Of a stretch of DNA of 42,489 nt, positions 18,446 through 26,432 are shown one piece after another. Origin of the DNA: Comamonadaceae bacterium (lineage in GTDB: Bacteria; Pseudomonadota; Gammaproteobacteria; Burkholderiales; Burkholderiaceae_C). The notes beneath the pieces are model-generated. The model saw only the letters and a list, made by a program, of their open reading frames with translations. It did no database searches and was not told the origin of the DNA. The DNA lies in contig CANFYZ010000026.1 of NCBI GenBank assembly GCA_947451385.1, positions 1 to 42,489 on the forward strand. Direction: 5' to 3'. Position 1 is the stretch's first letter; the number at the start of each line of letters is the position of its first letter. Position numbers and translations under genes: made by a program.

Positions 18446-19809
18446 GCTCCCCAGTCCACCAGCGGTCCGAAACCCTGACCATACTGGCGCATGGCGGCAC
18501 CGTGCTCGCTGGCCAAATGGCCATCATGGCCTTCAGCGTTGCCGATACCGTCATTGCCGGTCGATACTCGCAAGCCTCACTGGCCGCCCTGTCGATTGGC
18601 TCGTCCATCTACATCAGCATCTACGTTGCTTTGAACGGCATGATGCAAGCCTTGCTGCCGGTTTGGGCCCAACTGCGAGGCGCAGAACAATTTGCCGAAG
18701 TCGGACGCTCAGTGCGGCAAGCTTTGTATGTCTGCGGTGTCGCCATCTTTTTGGGCGTACTCGCCCTGCTCTACCCCGATCCTTGGCTGGAATGGACCGA
18801 GGTGCCCATGGCCTTGCAAGCGGAGGTCCGCAGCTATTTGCACGTCTTGGCTTGGGCCGTCGCGCCCTCGCTGCTGTTTCGCATGTACAGCACGCTCAAT
18901 CAAAGCTTGGGCATGCCCCGCCTGGTGACCTGGCTGCAAGTGGCCGGCCTGGGGCTCAAGGTGCCCTTGTCAATCGCCTTCACTTTCGGCGCCTTCGGTC
19001 TGCCAGCGCAGGGCGCCGTCGGGTGCGCTTGGGCCACACTGATCGTGAATATGTTCATGTTGCTCTTGGGGCTGTATTTGCTGCGCACCCAAGACGTTTA
19101 CACCGTCTACCGTTTATGGCGGCCCATGGAGCGACCTGATTTCAGGGCGATTCAAAAATTTTTGCAATTGGGTGTGCCCGCCGCTTTGTCCATCATGGTG
19201 GAGATCACCTCCTTTACCTTCATGGCTTTGTTCATCGCCCGCATGGGCGTCGAGGCGACGGCAGGGCATCAAATTGCGGCCACCATGGCGGGCGTGCTTT
19301 ACATGATTCCTTTGGCCTTGGGCATCGCCAGCAGTTCCAGAGTGGGGTTTTGGCTGGGCGCCCAAAATTCACGCCAGGTACGCCGGGCTATGAAAACCGG
19401 ATTGGCCCTCTGCACGGCCCTGGCCGCAATCTGCTGTCTTGCCTTGTGGCTGCTGAAAGCCGAGTTGGCACAGGCTTTCACAACCGACCCTCAGGTGGTT
19501 CAGATCGCTGTGGGCTTGCTGTCTTGGGTGGTGATTTTTCACTTTTTCGATGCGCTCCAAACCATGTGCGCCTATTTGATGCGCTGCTTTCAAATCACCT
19601 TATTGCCATTGGTCATCTACAGCGTACTGCTTTGGGGCTTGGGCTTGGGTGGCGGTTATCTCTGGGCCTACCGCGGTCTGGGCCCGCAAGAGTCGATGCC
19701 GATGCCGGACAATTTCTGGATCACTTCAACCATCGCATTGGGATCGGTGACGCTGCTCTTTTTAGGCTTAACTTACCGGGCAGCCCAAAAAACGCTGTCA
19801 CTCCGCTAA
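18442..19809 (+). CDS. MATE family efflux transporter
   Basis: 455-residue multidrug-and-toxin-extrusion protein with 12 predicted hydrophobic segments and the NorM-like N-terminal stretch ending VADTVIAGRYS. A conserved QXXXQ-like GHQIAATMAG block lies in the second half, and symmetry between halves is evident. The start is the TTG at 18442, the only one that leaves a complete first helix, and it overlaps the preceding stop. It may export a drug, a lipid-linked sugar or another amphiphile made with the neighbouring glycosyltransferase; the pairing is suggestive but not proof. Confidence 0.88.
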   Translation: MSSPVHQRSETLTILAHGGTVLAGQMAIMAFSVADTVIAGRYSQASLAALSIGSSIYISIYVALNGMMQALLPVWAQLRGAEQFAEVGRSVRQALYVCGVAIFLGVLALLYPDPWLEWTEVPMALQAEVRSYLHVLAWAVAPSLLFRMYSTLNQSLGMPRLVTWLQVAGLGLKVPLSIAFTFGAFGLPAQGAVGCAWATLIVNMFMLLLGLYLLRTQDVYTVYRLWRPMERPDFRAIQKFLQLGVPAALSIMVEITSFTFMALFIARMGVEATAGHQIAATMAGVLYMIPLALGIASSSRVGFWLGAQNSRQVRRAMKTGLALCTALAAICCLALWLLKAELAQAFTTDPQVVQIAVGLLSWVVIFHFFDALQTMCAYLMRCFQITLLPLVIYSVLLWGLGLGGGYLWAYRGLGPQESMPMPDNFWITSTIALGSVTLLFLGLTYRAAQKTLSLR

Positions 19810-19872
19810 GGCAACGCAGCTTGCTTGCGGCATGACTTGGGGTATGACATGGGGTGGTCTGCTCCCTGCGCG

Positions 19873-19923
19873 GTGTCATTCAAATTTAACCAAACTTTCA
19901 CTATCAAGTCACAGCCCTTTCAG
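19873..19923 (+). promoter_or_regulatory. Candidate PhoB box array before ugd
   Basis: Five units in exact 11-base phase: GTGTCAT (19873), ATTTAAC (19884), CTTTCAC (19895), AAGTCAC (19906), CTTTCAG (19917). They match the PhoB half-site CTGTCAT/C at 6, 4, 6, 5 and 5 of 7 positions. GAGAAT at 19923-19928, ten bases after the fourth unit, is a possible -10, followed by the ugd start at 19951. Confidence 0.55.
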
Positions 19924-19950
19924 AGAATAAGTCAACTCAAAAGGTGACTT

Positions 19951-21381
19951 ATGAAAATCACAGTGATCGGTGCGGGCTATGTAGGTTTGGTGACAGGCGC
20001 GTGTTTGGCAGAGTTGGGACACCAAGTTCTGTGCGTGGACAACAACCCCGAGAAAATTGCGCTGCTGAATGCGGCGGGGGTGCCCATCTATGAACCCGGC
20101 CTGCAAGAATATCTGGCCCGAAATCGTGCCGAAGGCCGCATCCACTTCACCACCGAAATGAACGAAGCCGTAGATCACGGCGAGGTGATTTTCATTGCCG
20201 TCGGCACCCCTTCTCAAGAAGATGGGTCCGCTGATTTGCAGCATGTCTTGGCGGTAGCCAGCCAAGTGGGGCGACATTTGAAAAACTTCAAAGTCGTCGT
20301 GAACAAGTCCACCGTTCCAGTGGGAACAGCCTACCGCGTGCAAGCCGCCATCGCGATCGAGCTGCGCAAACGCGGCATTCAAGATGACCTGTTTGAAGTC
20401 ATTTCCAATCCAGAGTTCTTGAAAGAAGGCGCCGCCATTGACGACTTTATGCGTCCCGATCGGATTGTGATTGGCCTGGACAAAGGACCTCATCACGACC
20501 TGGTTCAGCAAAAAATGGAACAGCTGTATGCCAGCTTCAACCGGCACCATGCGCGCACCCTGTGGATGGATGTGCGCAGCGCCGAATTGACCAAGTACGC
20601 CGCCAACGCCATGTTGGCAACGCGCATCTCCTTCATGAACGAAGTGGCCAATTTGGCCGATTTGGTGGGCGCCGATGTGGACAGCGTCAGACGCGGCATT
20701 GGCGCGGATGCGCGAATTGGCCATGGTTTTTTGTACGCCGGAACAGGCTATGGCGGCAGTTGCTTTCCCAAGGACACGCGCGCTTTGGTTCAAACCGCGC
20801 TCGATTGCGGCAGCACCATGAAAGTCGTCTCGGCGGTTGAGCACGTCAACGACTCGCAAAAAACGGTGCTGTTGCAGCGCACGCTGCAACACTTTGGCAA
20901 CGACCTGAATGGTTTGAAATTCGCAATCTGGGGCTTGGCCTTCAAACCCAATACCGACGATATGCGTGAAGCGCCCAGCCGAGTGGTGATCAAAAACTTG
21001 CTGATGCGCGGTGCACAGGTGCATGCGTTTGACCCTGTCGCAAGCAAAGAAGCGATGCATGCTTTGACACTGGACATGGCAGACCAGCCCCAAGCGCTAG
21101 CGCGTTTAAAAATCGAAACCTCAGCCTATGAAGCCACAGAAAATGCCGATGCCCTGTTGGTGCTGACCGAATGGAAAAACTTTCACCATCCCGATTTCGC
21201 TTTGCTTAAAACGCAAATGAAACGGCCTTTGATTCTCGACGGTCGTAACCTCTATGACCCCCAGTGGCTCGAGGACTTGGGCATTGCGTACCAAGGCATC
21301 GGACGGCGCAATGAATTGGCGCTCCAACTCGGGCGACCCACTGAAGCACAGCCTGCCGAATCCGCCATGGCGCTCAGCTGA
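19951..21381 (+). CDS. ugd: UDP-glucose 6-dehydrogenase
   Basis: Oxidises UDP-glucose twice to UDP-glucuronate. The 476-residue protein has an N-terminal Rossmann fold (MKITVIGAGYVGLVTGACLAELGH begins it), the FIAVGTPS motif, the catalytic C271 in GTGYGGSCFPKD, and the C-terminal UDP-binding domain with WGLAFKPNTDDMREAPS. Shine-Dalgarno AAGGTGA lies 5 bases before the ATG. A candidate PhoB box array precedes it. UDP-glucuronate would feed surface polysaccharide or glucuronosyl-diacylglycerol; the presence of a GT4 enzyme downstream favours the second but does not prove it. lplT begins 4 bases after the stop. Confidence 0.96.
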   Translation: MKITVIGAGYVGLVTGACLAELGHQVLCVDNNPEKIALLNAAGVPIYEPGLQEYLARNRAEGRIHFTTEMNEAVDHGEVIFIAVGTPSQEDGSADLQHVLAVASQVGRHLKNFKVVVNKSTVPVGTAYRVQAAIAIELRKRGIQDDLFEVISNPEFLKEGAAIDDFMRPDRIVIGLDKGPHHDLVQQKMEQLYASFNRHHARTLWMDVRSAELTKYAANAMLATRISFMNEVANLADLVGADVDSVRRGIGADARIGHGFLYAGTGYGGSCFPKDTRALVQTALDCGSTMKVVSAVEHVNDSQKTVLLQRTLQHFGNDLNGLKFAIWGLAFKPNTDDMREAPSRVVIKNLLMRGAQVHAFDPVASKEAMHALTLDMADQPQALARLKIETSAYEATENADALLVLTEWKNFHHPDFALLKTQMKRPLILDGRNLYDPQWLEDLGIAYQGIGRRNELALQLGRPTEAQPAESAMALS

Positions 21382-21385
21382 GCGA

Positions 21386-22672
21386 ATGCCCAAGGGATTT
21401 TTTTACCTCATCAGCGCCCAATTCACCTCGGGGTTGGCAGACCATGCGTTGCTGATCCTGGGTATTGCGTTTCTGACTGAGCAAGGGTATCCCGGCTGGT
21501 GGGCTCCCTTGCTCAAATTCTCGTTCACACTGTCGTATGTGTTGCTGGCCCCTGTCATGGGGCCCTTGTCCGATGCAGTGCCAAAGCAACGCTTGATGGC
21601 CGCCATGAATGCACTCAAGCTGGTGGGCGTCGCCTTTTTTTTCTCAGGCTTGCACCCTGTTGTGGCCTTTGCCTTGGTGGGTTTAGCGGCCTCAGCCTAC
21701 GCTCCGGCCAAATACGGGCTGGTGACCGAAACGGTGTCACCCCAGCAACTGGTGCAAGCCAACGCATGGCTGGAAGTCTCCGTGGTCATGGCCGTGATTT
21801 TGGGGACCGCCAGTGGGGGCGTGCTGCTGGGCATTCACCAATGGGACGCCATGCTGACCCTGAACCAAGGCCTGTGCAGCGCATTGTCGATCCCCGTCAC
21901 CACCCAACTGGCCAGCCCTTTGCTGTTGGTCATATTGATTTATGCGCTGGCAGCCGCCTTGAACTGGGGCATTCCCCACAGTGATGCGGTTTACCCTCAA
22001 CAAAGTATTCATCCTGTCGCCATGTGCAAGAATTTTTGGCGCAGCAATTTGTTGCTCTGGCGTGACCCGATGGGCCGCATCTCTCTGTCAGTCACCACCT
22101 TGTTTTGGGGTGTGGGTGCGGTGATTCAATTTGCGGTGCTGCTTTGGGCGCAGCAAACCCTGAATATCCCGCTTGAAAAAGGCGCTTATTTGCAAGCCAT
22201 CGTGGCAGTCGGCGTCATTGCGGGTGCGGGTTTGGCGGGCTACAAATTCAAATTGGAGTCAGCAAAAAAAGTACTGCCTTTGGGCGTCGTTTTGGGCCTG
22301 CTCTTGCCAGCCATTGCCTTCACCCACAGCCTGTATTTGGCCATCCCCTTAATGATCATTGTCGGCCTGGTCGGCGGCGTTTTGATGGTCCCTATGAATG
22401 CGCTGCTGCAGCACCGAGGATTTGAATTACTCACCGCAGGCCGCTCTATTGCGGTCCAAGGCTTCAATGAAAATGCCAGCGTATTGCTTCTGCTGGGCAT
22501 CTACAGCGCCTTGCTCGCAGTGCAAATGCCGTTGGTCTGGGTGATGACCCTGCTCGGCGTGACCCTGGCCTTGGGCATGGCTGCATTGACCTGGTCAGCC
22601 TTCCATAATGCCCCACGCGGCCCAAGCGCGCAGTCAAACGGTGAGTCGCTGAACCCACTCACGAAGCACTGA
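21386..22672 (+). CDS. lplT: LplT-like lysophospholipid transporter (MFS)
   Basis: 428-residue 12-helix major facilitator protein. The N-terminus SAQFTSGLADHALL, the block APVMGPLSDAVPKQRLMAAMNALKLVGV and ASAYAPAKYGLVTE match LplT, which flips lysophospholipids into the cytoplasm for reacylation. In E. coli lplT is fused in one operon with aas, absent here. It is co-directional with ugd (4-base gap), so it probably shares the Pho-like control. The 3' end overlaps the convergent glycosyltransferase by 39 bases. Confidence 0.85.
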   Translation: MPKGFFYLISAQFTSGLADHALLILGIAFLTEQGYPGWWAPLLKFSFTLSYVLLAPVMGPLSDAVPKQRLMAAMNALKLVGVAFFFSGLHPVVAFALVGLAASAYAPAKYGLVTETVSPQQLVQANAWLEVSVVMAVILGTASGGVLLGIHQWDAMLTLNQGLCSALSIPVTTQLASPLLLVILIYALAAALNWGIPHSDAVYPQQSIHPVAMCKNFWRSNLLLWRDPMGRISLSVTTLFWGVGAVIQFAVLLWAQQTLNIPLEKGAYLQAIVAVGVIAGAGLAGYKFKLESAKKVLPLGVVLGLLLPAIAFTHSLYLAIPLMIIVGLVGGVLMVPMNALLQHRGFELLTAGRSIAVQGFNENASVLLLLGIYSALLAVQMPLVWVMTLLGVTLALGMAALTWSAFHNAPRGPSAQSNGESLNPLTKH

Positions 22673-23815
22673 CCGTTGATCAGGCGCATTGTCAATCGCG
22701 GCCATCAACACACCCTCCACTTGCTCAGCTATTTCTTGCCAATCGAGTTGGCCCACTTGCGCGCGCGTGGTGGCGGCCACACGGGCCAAGGTACTGGCCG
22801 ATTGCACCACGCGCACTGCGGTCGTCACGTACATTTCAGGCTGAGTTTCGGGAATTAACCAGCCATTGACATCGGGTTTGACCCAGTCCGAAGCGGCAGC
22901 GCAATCAAAGGCCAGGACTGGTAAACCGCTGGCCAAAGCTTCTACCGTGACATTGCCAAAAGTTTCCGACTGACTGGGGAACAAAAACAGGTCGGCACTG
23001 GCGTAGTAATTGGCCAACTTGTCGTGCGACAACATGCCTGCAAATATGGCGTCCGGACACCGTTGTTGAATTTGTCCACGCATAGGGCCATCGCCCACTA
23101 AAACCAATTTGACATCAGCCCCCACGCTTCGCAAAGCCTCATAGGTGGCCATCACTTGCCCTAAATTTTTCTCAACCGCCAGGCGCCCCACCGAAATCAA
23201 CACCACGGTGTCGGGGCCGGCCTGCCATGAGCGACGCAATGCTTCACTGCGTTTCGCGGGATTAAAAAGCTGCGTATCCACGCCGCGAGCCACCACCTTC
23301 AAATTCAAGAACCCATGCTGTGACAACTCGGCCTGCAGCCCCTGCGTGGGCACCATGGTGCACGCTGTGGCGTTATGAAACTTGCGCAAATAGGCGACGA
23401 TAGGCTTGCGCAGCCAACCGACGCCGTAGTGTTTGCTGTAACTGTGAAAATTGGTTCTGAAGTCAGAAGTCACCGGCAACTTTAAGACCTTGGCGGCTTG
23501 CAAAGCCGACCAACCCAAAGGGCCCTCGGTGGCAATGTGAACGACATCAGGCCGCCTCAACGTCCAAGCTTTGATCAAATTCTTTTTGCTGGGCAAACCC
23601 AATTTCAACTCGGGGTAACGCGGTATGGGCATGCCGCGCATCAAAACCTCTTCAAATCCTGGATCGTGTGCGGCTTGATCACCCGATGTTTGGCGCGGCC
23701 GAATCAACTGCACATCATGATTACGCAAGCACAGGCCTTGAACCAATTTAGCCAAAGTCACTGCCACGCCATTGACCTCAGGCGGCCAGGTTTCTGTCAC
23801 CACAGCGATGCGCAT
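22634..23815 (-). CDS. GT4-type glycosyltransferase (Agt/SqdX/PimB-like)
   Basis: A 393-residue retaining glycosyltransferase. The first domain begins MRIAVVTETWPPEVNGVAVTL (acceptor-binding Gly loop) and the second has SVGRLAVEKNLGQV, LVGDGPMRGQ and the EX7E block FPSQSETFGNVTVEALASG. This arrangement is shared by diacylglycerol glycosyltransferases (SqdX, Agt), alpha-mannosyltransferases and similar enzymes. I use the ATG at 23815 as it starts directly at the domain; another ATG at 23875 would add 20 residues. Candidate PhoB boxes lie upstream. Next to ugd and divergent from a small membrane protein, it may glycosylate diacylglycerol when phosphate is scarce; acceptor and sugar are inferred, not shown. 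Confidence 0.82.
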   Translation of the reverse strand: MRIAVVTETWPPEVNGVAVTLAKLVQGLCLRNHDVQLIRPRQTSGDQAAHDPGFEEVLMRGMPIPRYPELKLGLPSKKNLIKAWTLRRPDVVHIATEGPLGWSALQAAKVLKLPVTSDFRTNFHSYSKHYGVGWLRKPIVAYLRKFHNATACTMVPTQGLQAELSQHGFLNLKVVARGVDTQLFNPAKRSEALRRSWQAGPDTVVLISVGRLAVEKNLGQVMATYEALRSVGADVKLVLVGDGPMRGQIQQRCPDAIFAGMLSHDKLANYYASADLFLFPSQSETFGNVTVEALASGLPVLAFDCAAASDWVKPDVNGWLIPETQPEMYVTTAVRVVQSASTLARVAATTRAQVGQLDWQEIAEQVEGVLMAAIDNAPDQRSVLREWVQRLTV

Positions 23816-23897
23816 CGAAGGTCGAAAGGCTGGATAGTCTTCCAGAACGATGGCGTTAACTTCTGATTTGTCCATACCGCCATGGTGGGTAAATTCG

Positions 23898-23957
23898 ATA
23901 ACAAATTCGTGACAAATCTCGCTTGCGTTGAAAAAATCAATGAACTTTTCATGACAG
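23898..23957 (-). promoter_or_regulatory. Candidate PhoB boxes toward the GT4 gene
   Basis: Two pairs read on the minus strand. CTGTCAT-GAAA-AGTTCAT (23957-23940) has one perfect half-site, and TTGTCAC-GAAT-TTGTTAT (23915-23898) has 6 and 5 of 7 matches. Both have the 11-base phase. The -10 at the expected distance is poor in both cases (AACGCA; CACCAT). Confidence 0.42.
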
Positions 23958-23964
23958 CCCCACC

Positions 23965-23982
23965 TTGTCATTGAAATTTCAT
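23965..23982 (+). promoter_or_regulatory. Candidate PhoB box toward the DUF962-like gene
   Basis: TTGTCAT-TGAA-ATTTCAT, 6 and 5 of 7 matches to the half-site with correct 11-base phase, about 80 bases before the GTG of the downstream gene. No convincing -10 lies at the expected distance. Confidence 0.38.
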
Positions 23983-24061
23983 CAACACCCAGCACCATCA
24001 CTCCCATGCAAGCTCATTTGCATTTGTTTTTCAGCCGCTAATCGAAAACCCAGGAGCAACC

Positions 24062-24670
24062 GTGAGTAATTTTTTTGAAGCCTTGAGAACGCAGCGCTTT
24101 GATGACCACCGCTACTACCATCACAGCCGCATCAATCAAACACTGCACTTGATCAGCGCGATCAGCTTTGTAGTGGCCTACGGCATGCTGTTTGTTGACC
24201 CCGTCATGTCGGCTTTGATCGCTTGGTTGATCTCGATGACCACGCGCCAATCAGGTCATTTCTTCTTTGAACCCCTGGGCTATGACGAGGTCAACCAAGC
24301 CACCCATGAATACAAAGAAGAAATCAAAGTCGGCTATAACTTGAATCGCAAAATTGTGCTGCTCAGCATTTGGGCCCTGTTGCCTTTGGCTCTGTATGCA
24401 CAGCCTGGCTTGTTTGGCTTGGTCGATACATGGACCACCACTGAAGAGTTGGTCCGCCAAGTGGGTGCCTCTTGGTTGCTGCTGGGCGTATCTGGATTGC
24501 TGTTCAGAACCATCCACTTGTGCTTCATCAAAGATGTTCAAACCGGCTTGGTGTGGATGACCAAAATTTTGACCGACCCATTCCACGACATTATTTTGTA
24601 CCACAAGGCGCCGTTGTACCTGATGCGTGGCGAGTTGATCGACAACAACCCCAAGCAGATGTACCACTGA
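24062..24670 (+). CDS. DUF962/Mpo1-like small membrane protein
   Basis: A 202-residue protein with four or so hydrophobic segments and conserved-looking His residues. It has HHSRINQTLH near the N-terminus (H-x4-N-x3-H, like Mpo1/YGL010w proteins), GHFFFEPLG after the second helix, and a C-terminal LTDPFHDIILYHKAP block. Mpo1 is an iron-dependent enzyme of 2-hydroxy fatty acid oxidation; function here is uncertain. Start is GTG at 24062 with a clear AGGAG 6 bases upstream. It is divergent from the GT4 gene and ends at a strong bidirectional terminator. Family placement is by motif only. Confidence 0.55.
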   Translation: MSNFFEALRTQRFDDHRYYHHSRINQTLHLISAISFVVAYGMLFVDPVMSALIAWLISMTTRQSGHFFFEPLGYDEVNQATHEYKEEIKVGYNLNRKIVLLSIWALLPLALYAQPGLFGLVDTWTTTEELVRQVGASWLLLGVSGLLFRTIHLCFIKDVQTGLVWMTKILTDPFHDIILYHKAPLYLMRGELIDNNPKQMYH

Positions 24671-24687
24671 AACAAAACCACGCCACC

Positions 24688-24721
24688 AAAAAAATATGCA
24701 CCCTCGGGTGCATATTTTTTT
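24688..24721. terminator. Bidirectional intrinsic terminator
   Basis: ATATGCACC and GGTGCATAT pair around a CTCG tetraloop, with an A-run on the left and a T-run on the right. It can serve both the plus-strand DUF962-like gene and the minus-strand aminotransferase, which converge on it. Confidence 0.95.
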
Positions 24722-24734
24722 ATCTGCCCAACAA

Positions 24735-26366
24735 TTAACGACGCCACATTTCCTTCAAAATACTTCGGCGAATCGACTTGTTGGTGATCTGTACATTCGC
24801 CCACCATCCACCGGCGCGCATATCTTGGCAGGCCGCAACAAAACGCTCCAGGACCGCTTCGAAATCAGCATCGCTGTAGTTCAAACTGAAGATCAGCCTG
24901 CCGGTACCTACCCAGCTGAGCGCCAAACCGTGAGCGCGCAAGTAAAACTGCAGCATCCAGTTATAACGACTGGGTTCGGTGTAGTACAAGCTCCACACAC
25001 TGGACATATTGGCCGCGCGCAAAGGCAAATTGTGCCGCTCCATGGTGGCGTTGAACAGTGAACGTCGTTCGTCCCAACGCGCATCCAAGCCTTCATAGAT
25101 TTGCGCGTACTCTGGCAAATCTATTTTCTCTAAAAAGACAGACATGGCCCCCATGACATGGGGATGTGCATTGAAGGTGCCGCGGGCAAAACAAATGTCT
25201 GCTGGGCGTTCCTCGCGGTAACGTTTCATCAAATTGGCACGCCCGCACACCACCCCCACAGGGTAGCCTCCGCCCAGTGTTTTGCCGTAAGTGACCATGT
25301 CGGCTTGCACGCCAAAGTAAGCCTGTGCGCCCCCCTTGGCAAGACGGAAGCCCAAAAACACTTCGTCAAAAATCAACACAATGCCGCGCTCAGTGCACAC
25401 AGCGCGTAATTTTTTCAACCACTCGGTATAGGCCTGGCGGTCATAGGCCGCCTTGCGACTGCTGTCAACCAAAGAAGAATCGCCAGGTGCGCCTTGGTTC
25501 AAGTGCAATGCCTGCAATGGGTTGATCAGCACACAGGCAATGTCTTTGCGGGTGCGCAATACCTGCAAGCTGCGCTCGTGCATATCCCTCAGGGTATAAG
25601 TTTCGCGTGGTGGCATGGGGTTGCCTGGGCCCGGCTGCACATCCTCCCACCACCCATGGTAGGCGCCGCAAAAGCGAACCAGGTTTTTTCGCCCGGTATG
25701 GTAGCGAGCCAAGCGCACAGCCTGCATCACTGCTTCAGTGCCTGACATATGAAATGACACTTCGTCCAGACCTGAAATGGCTTTGAGTTTGCGCACATTC
25801 TCTGCCACGCAAGGGTGGTAAGCGCCCAAGGTGGCACCGACCGTTTGAACGCGTGCAGCGCCCTCTTGCATGCAGGCTTTGTAAAAGTCTGCGCCAAAAA
25901 CATTGACCCCGTAAGAGCCGGTCAAGTCATAGAAACGCTGGCCATCTAAATCTGTCACACAAACGCCATCAGCGGACTGTATAAATCCACCAACTTTCAA
26001 ATGTTGTCGCACCAGGGGGCTGAACTGAAAAGGCACGCGGTAAGCGCCAGTGAATTGCAAATCGGCAATACCCTCTCGCGCTTGTGCAGTCAATGCAATG
26101 CTTTGAGCGTGTCGGGCTTGCAGGGTTTGGGAGAGAACATAAAAAGCTTTTCGACGCTCTTGCGCAATGGCATTGGGCGCGCCATCACAGTCAAAAAAAC
26201 TGGCTTCATCAAAGGCATAACCAGGCAACCAAGATCCAACCCGCTTGGCCATTCGAGAATGCCCAGTCAAAGAAGGATGCTTGGCCATAGACAAAGCCAA
26301 GCGTTGCTTAGCCAACGGAAATGCGAGTGCGACAGCACCCAAAGTCAGAGCAAGTTCAGCAGACAC
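24735..26366 (-). CDS. Class III PLP aminotransferase, GSAM-like, with N-terminal extension
   Basis: A 543-residue fold-type I aminotransferase. The catalytic Lys is K362 in YGKTLGGGYPVG, and the FHMSGTEAVMQAVRLAR and FCGAYHGWWED motifs place it beside glutamate-1-semialdehyde aminomutase. It has about 120 extra N-terminal residues, including a hydrophobic stretch, that GSAM lacks, so it is probably not HemL. Related GSAM-like domains aminate beta-keto acyl chains in lipopeptide synthases. The start at 26366 is GTG without a Shine-Dalgarno; internal ATGs at 26288 and 26252 are alternatives. It is divergent from psd with a candidate PhoB box. Substrate unknown. Confidence 0.75.
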   Translation of the reverse strand: MSAELALTLGAVALAFPLAKQRLALSMAKHPSLTGHSRMAKRVGSWLPGYAFDEASFFDCDGAPNAIAQERRKAFYVLSQTLQARHAQSIALTAQAREGIADLQFTGAYRVPFQFSPLVRQHLKVGGFIQSADGVCVTDLDGQRFYDLTGSYGVNVFGADFYKACMQEGAARVQTVGATLGAYHPCVAENVRKLKAISGLDEVSFHMSGTEAVMQAVRLARYHTGRKNLVRFCGAYHGWWEDVQPGPGNPMPPRETYTLRDMHERSLQVLRTRKDIACVLINPLQALHLNQGAPGDSSLVDSSRKAAYDRQAYTEWLKKLRAVCTERGIVLIFDEVFLGFRLAKGGAQAYFGVQADMVTYGKTLGGGYPVGVVCGRANLMKRYREERPADICFARGTFNAHPHVMGAMSVFLEKIDLPEYAQIYEGLDARWDERRSLFNATMERHNLPLRAANMSSVWSLYYTEPSRYNWMLQFYLRAHGLALSWVGTGRLIFSLNYSDADFEAVLERFVAACQDMRAGGWWANVQITNKSIRRSILKEMWRR

Positions 26367-26414
26367 TTTGTGGTCAATCGGTAGTGGATCAAGTCTTTGT
26401 TTTATTAAAAAATA

Positions 26415-26432
26415 GTGACATTAAGATGAAAA
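26415..26432 (-). promoter_or_regulatory. Weak candidate PhoB box toward the aminotransferase
   Basis: TTTTCAT-CTTA-ATGTCAC on the minus strand, 5 and 6 of 7 matches in phase, with TAAAAC at the -10 distance. It overlaps the psd start codon. Spacer and first half-site are degenerate. Confidence 0.3.

Noticed and set aside
19928..19934. Sixth unit (TAAGTCA) of the ugd Pho-like array
   Set aside because: Its TCA core is one base out of phase with the other five units.
19909..21093. 394-codon open frame on the minus strand
   Set aside because: Shadow of ugd; no domain, His/Gln/Val-rich.
26341..26358. PhoB box facing psd on the plus strand
   Set aside because: AAGTCAG-AGCA-AGTTCAG has two TCA cores in phase but poor flanks and no -10 at the right distance; it lies inside the divergent gene.
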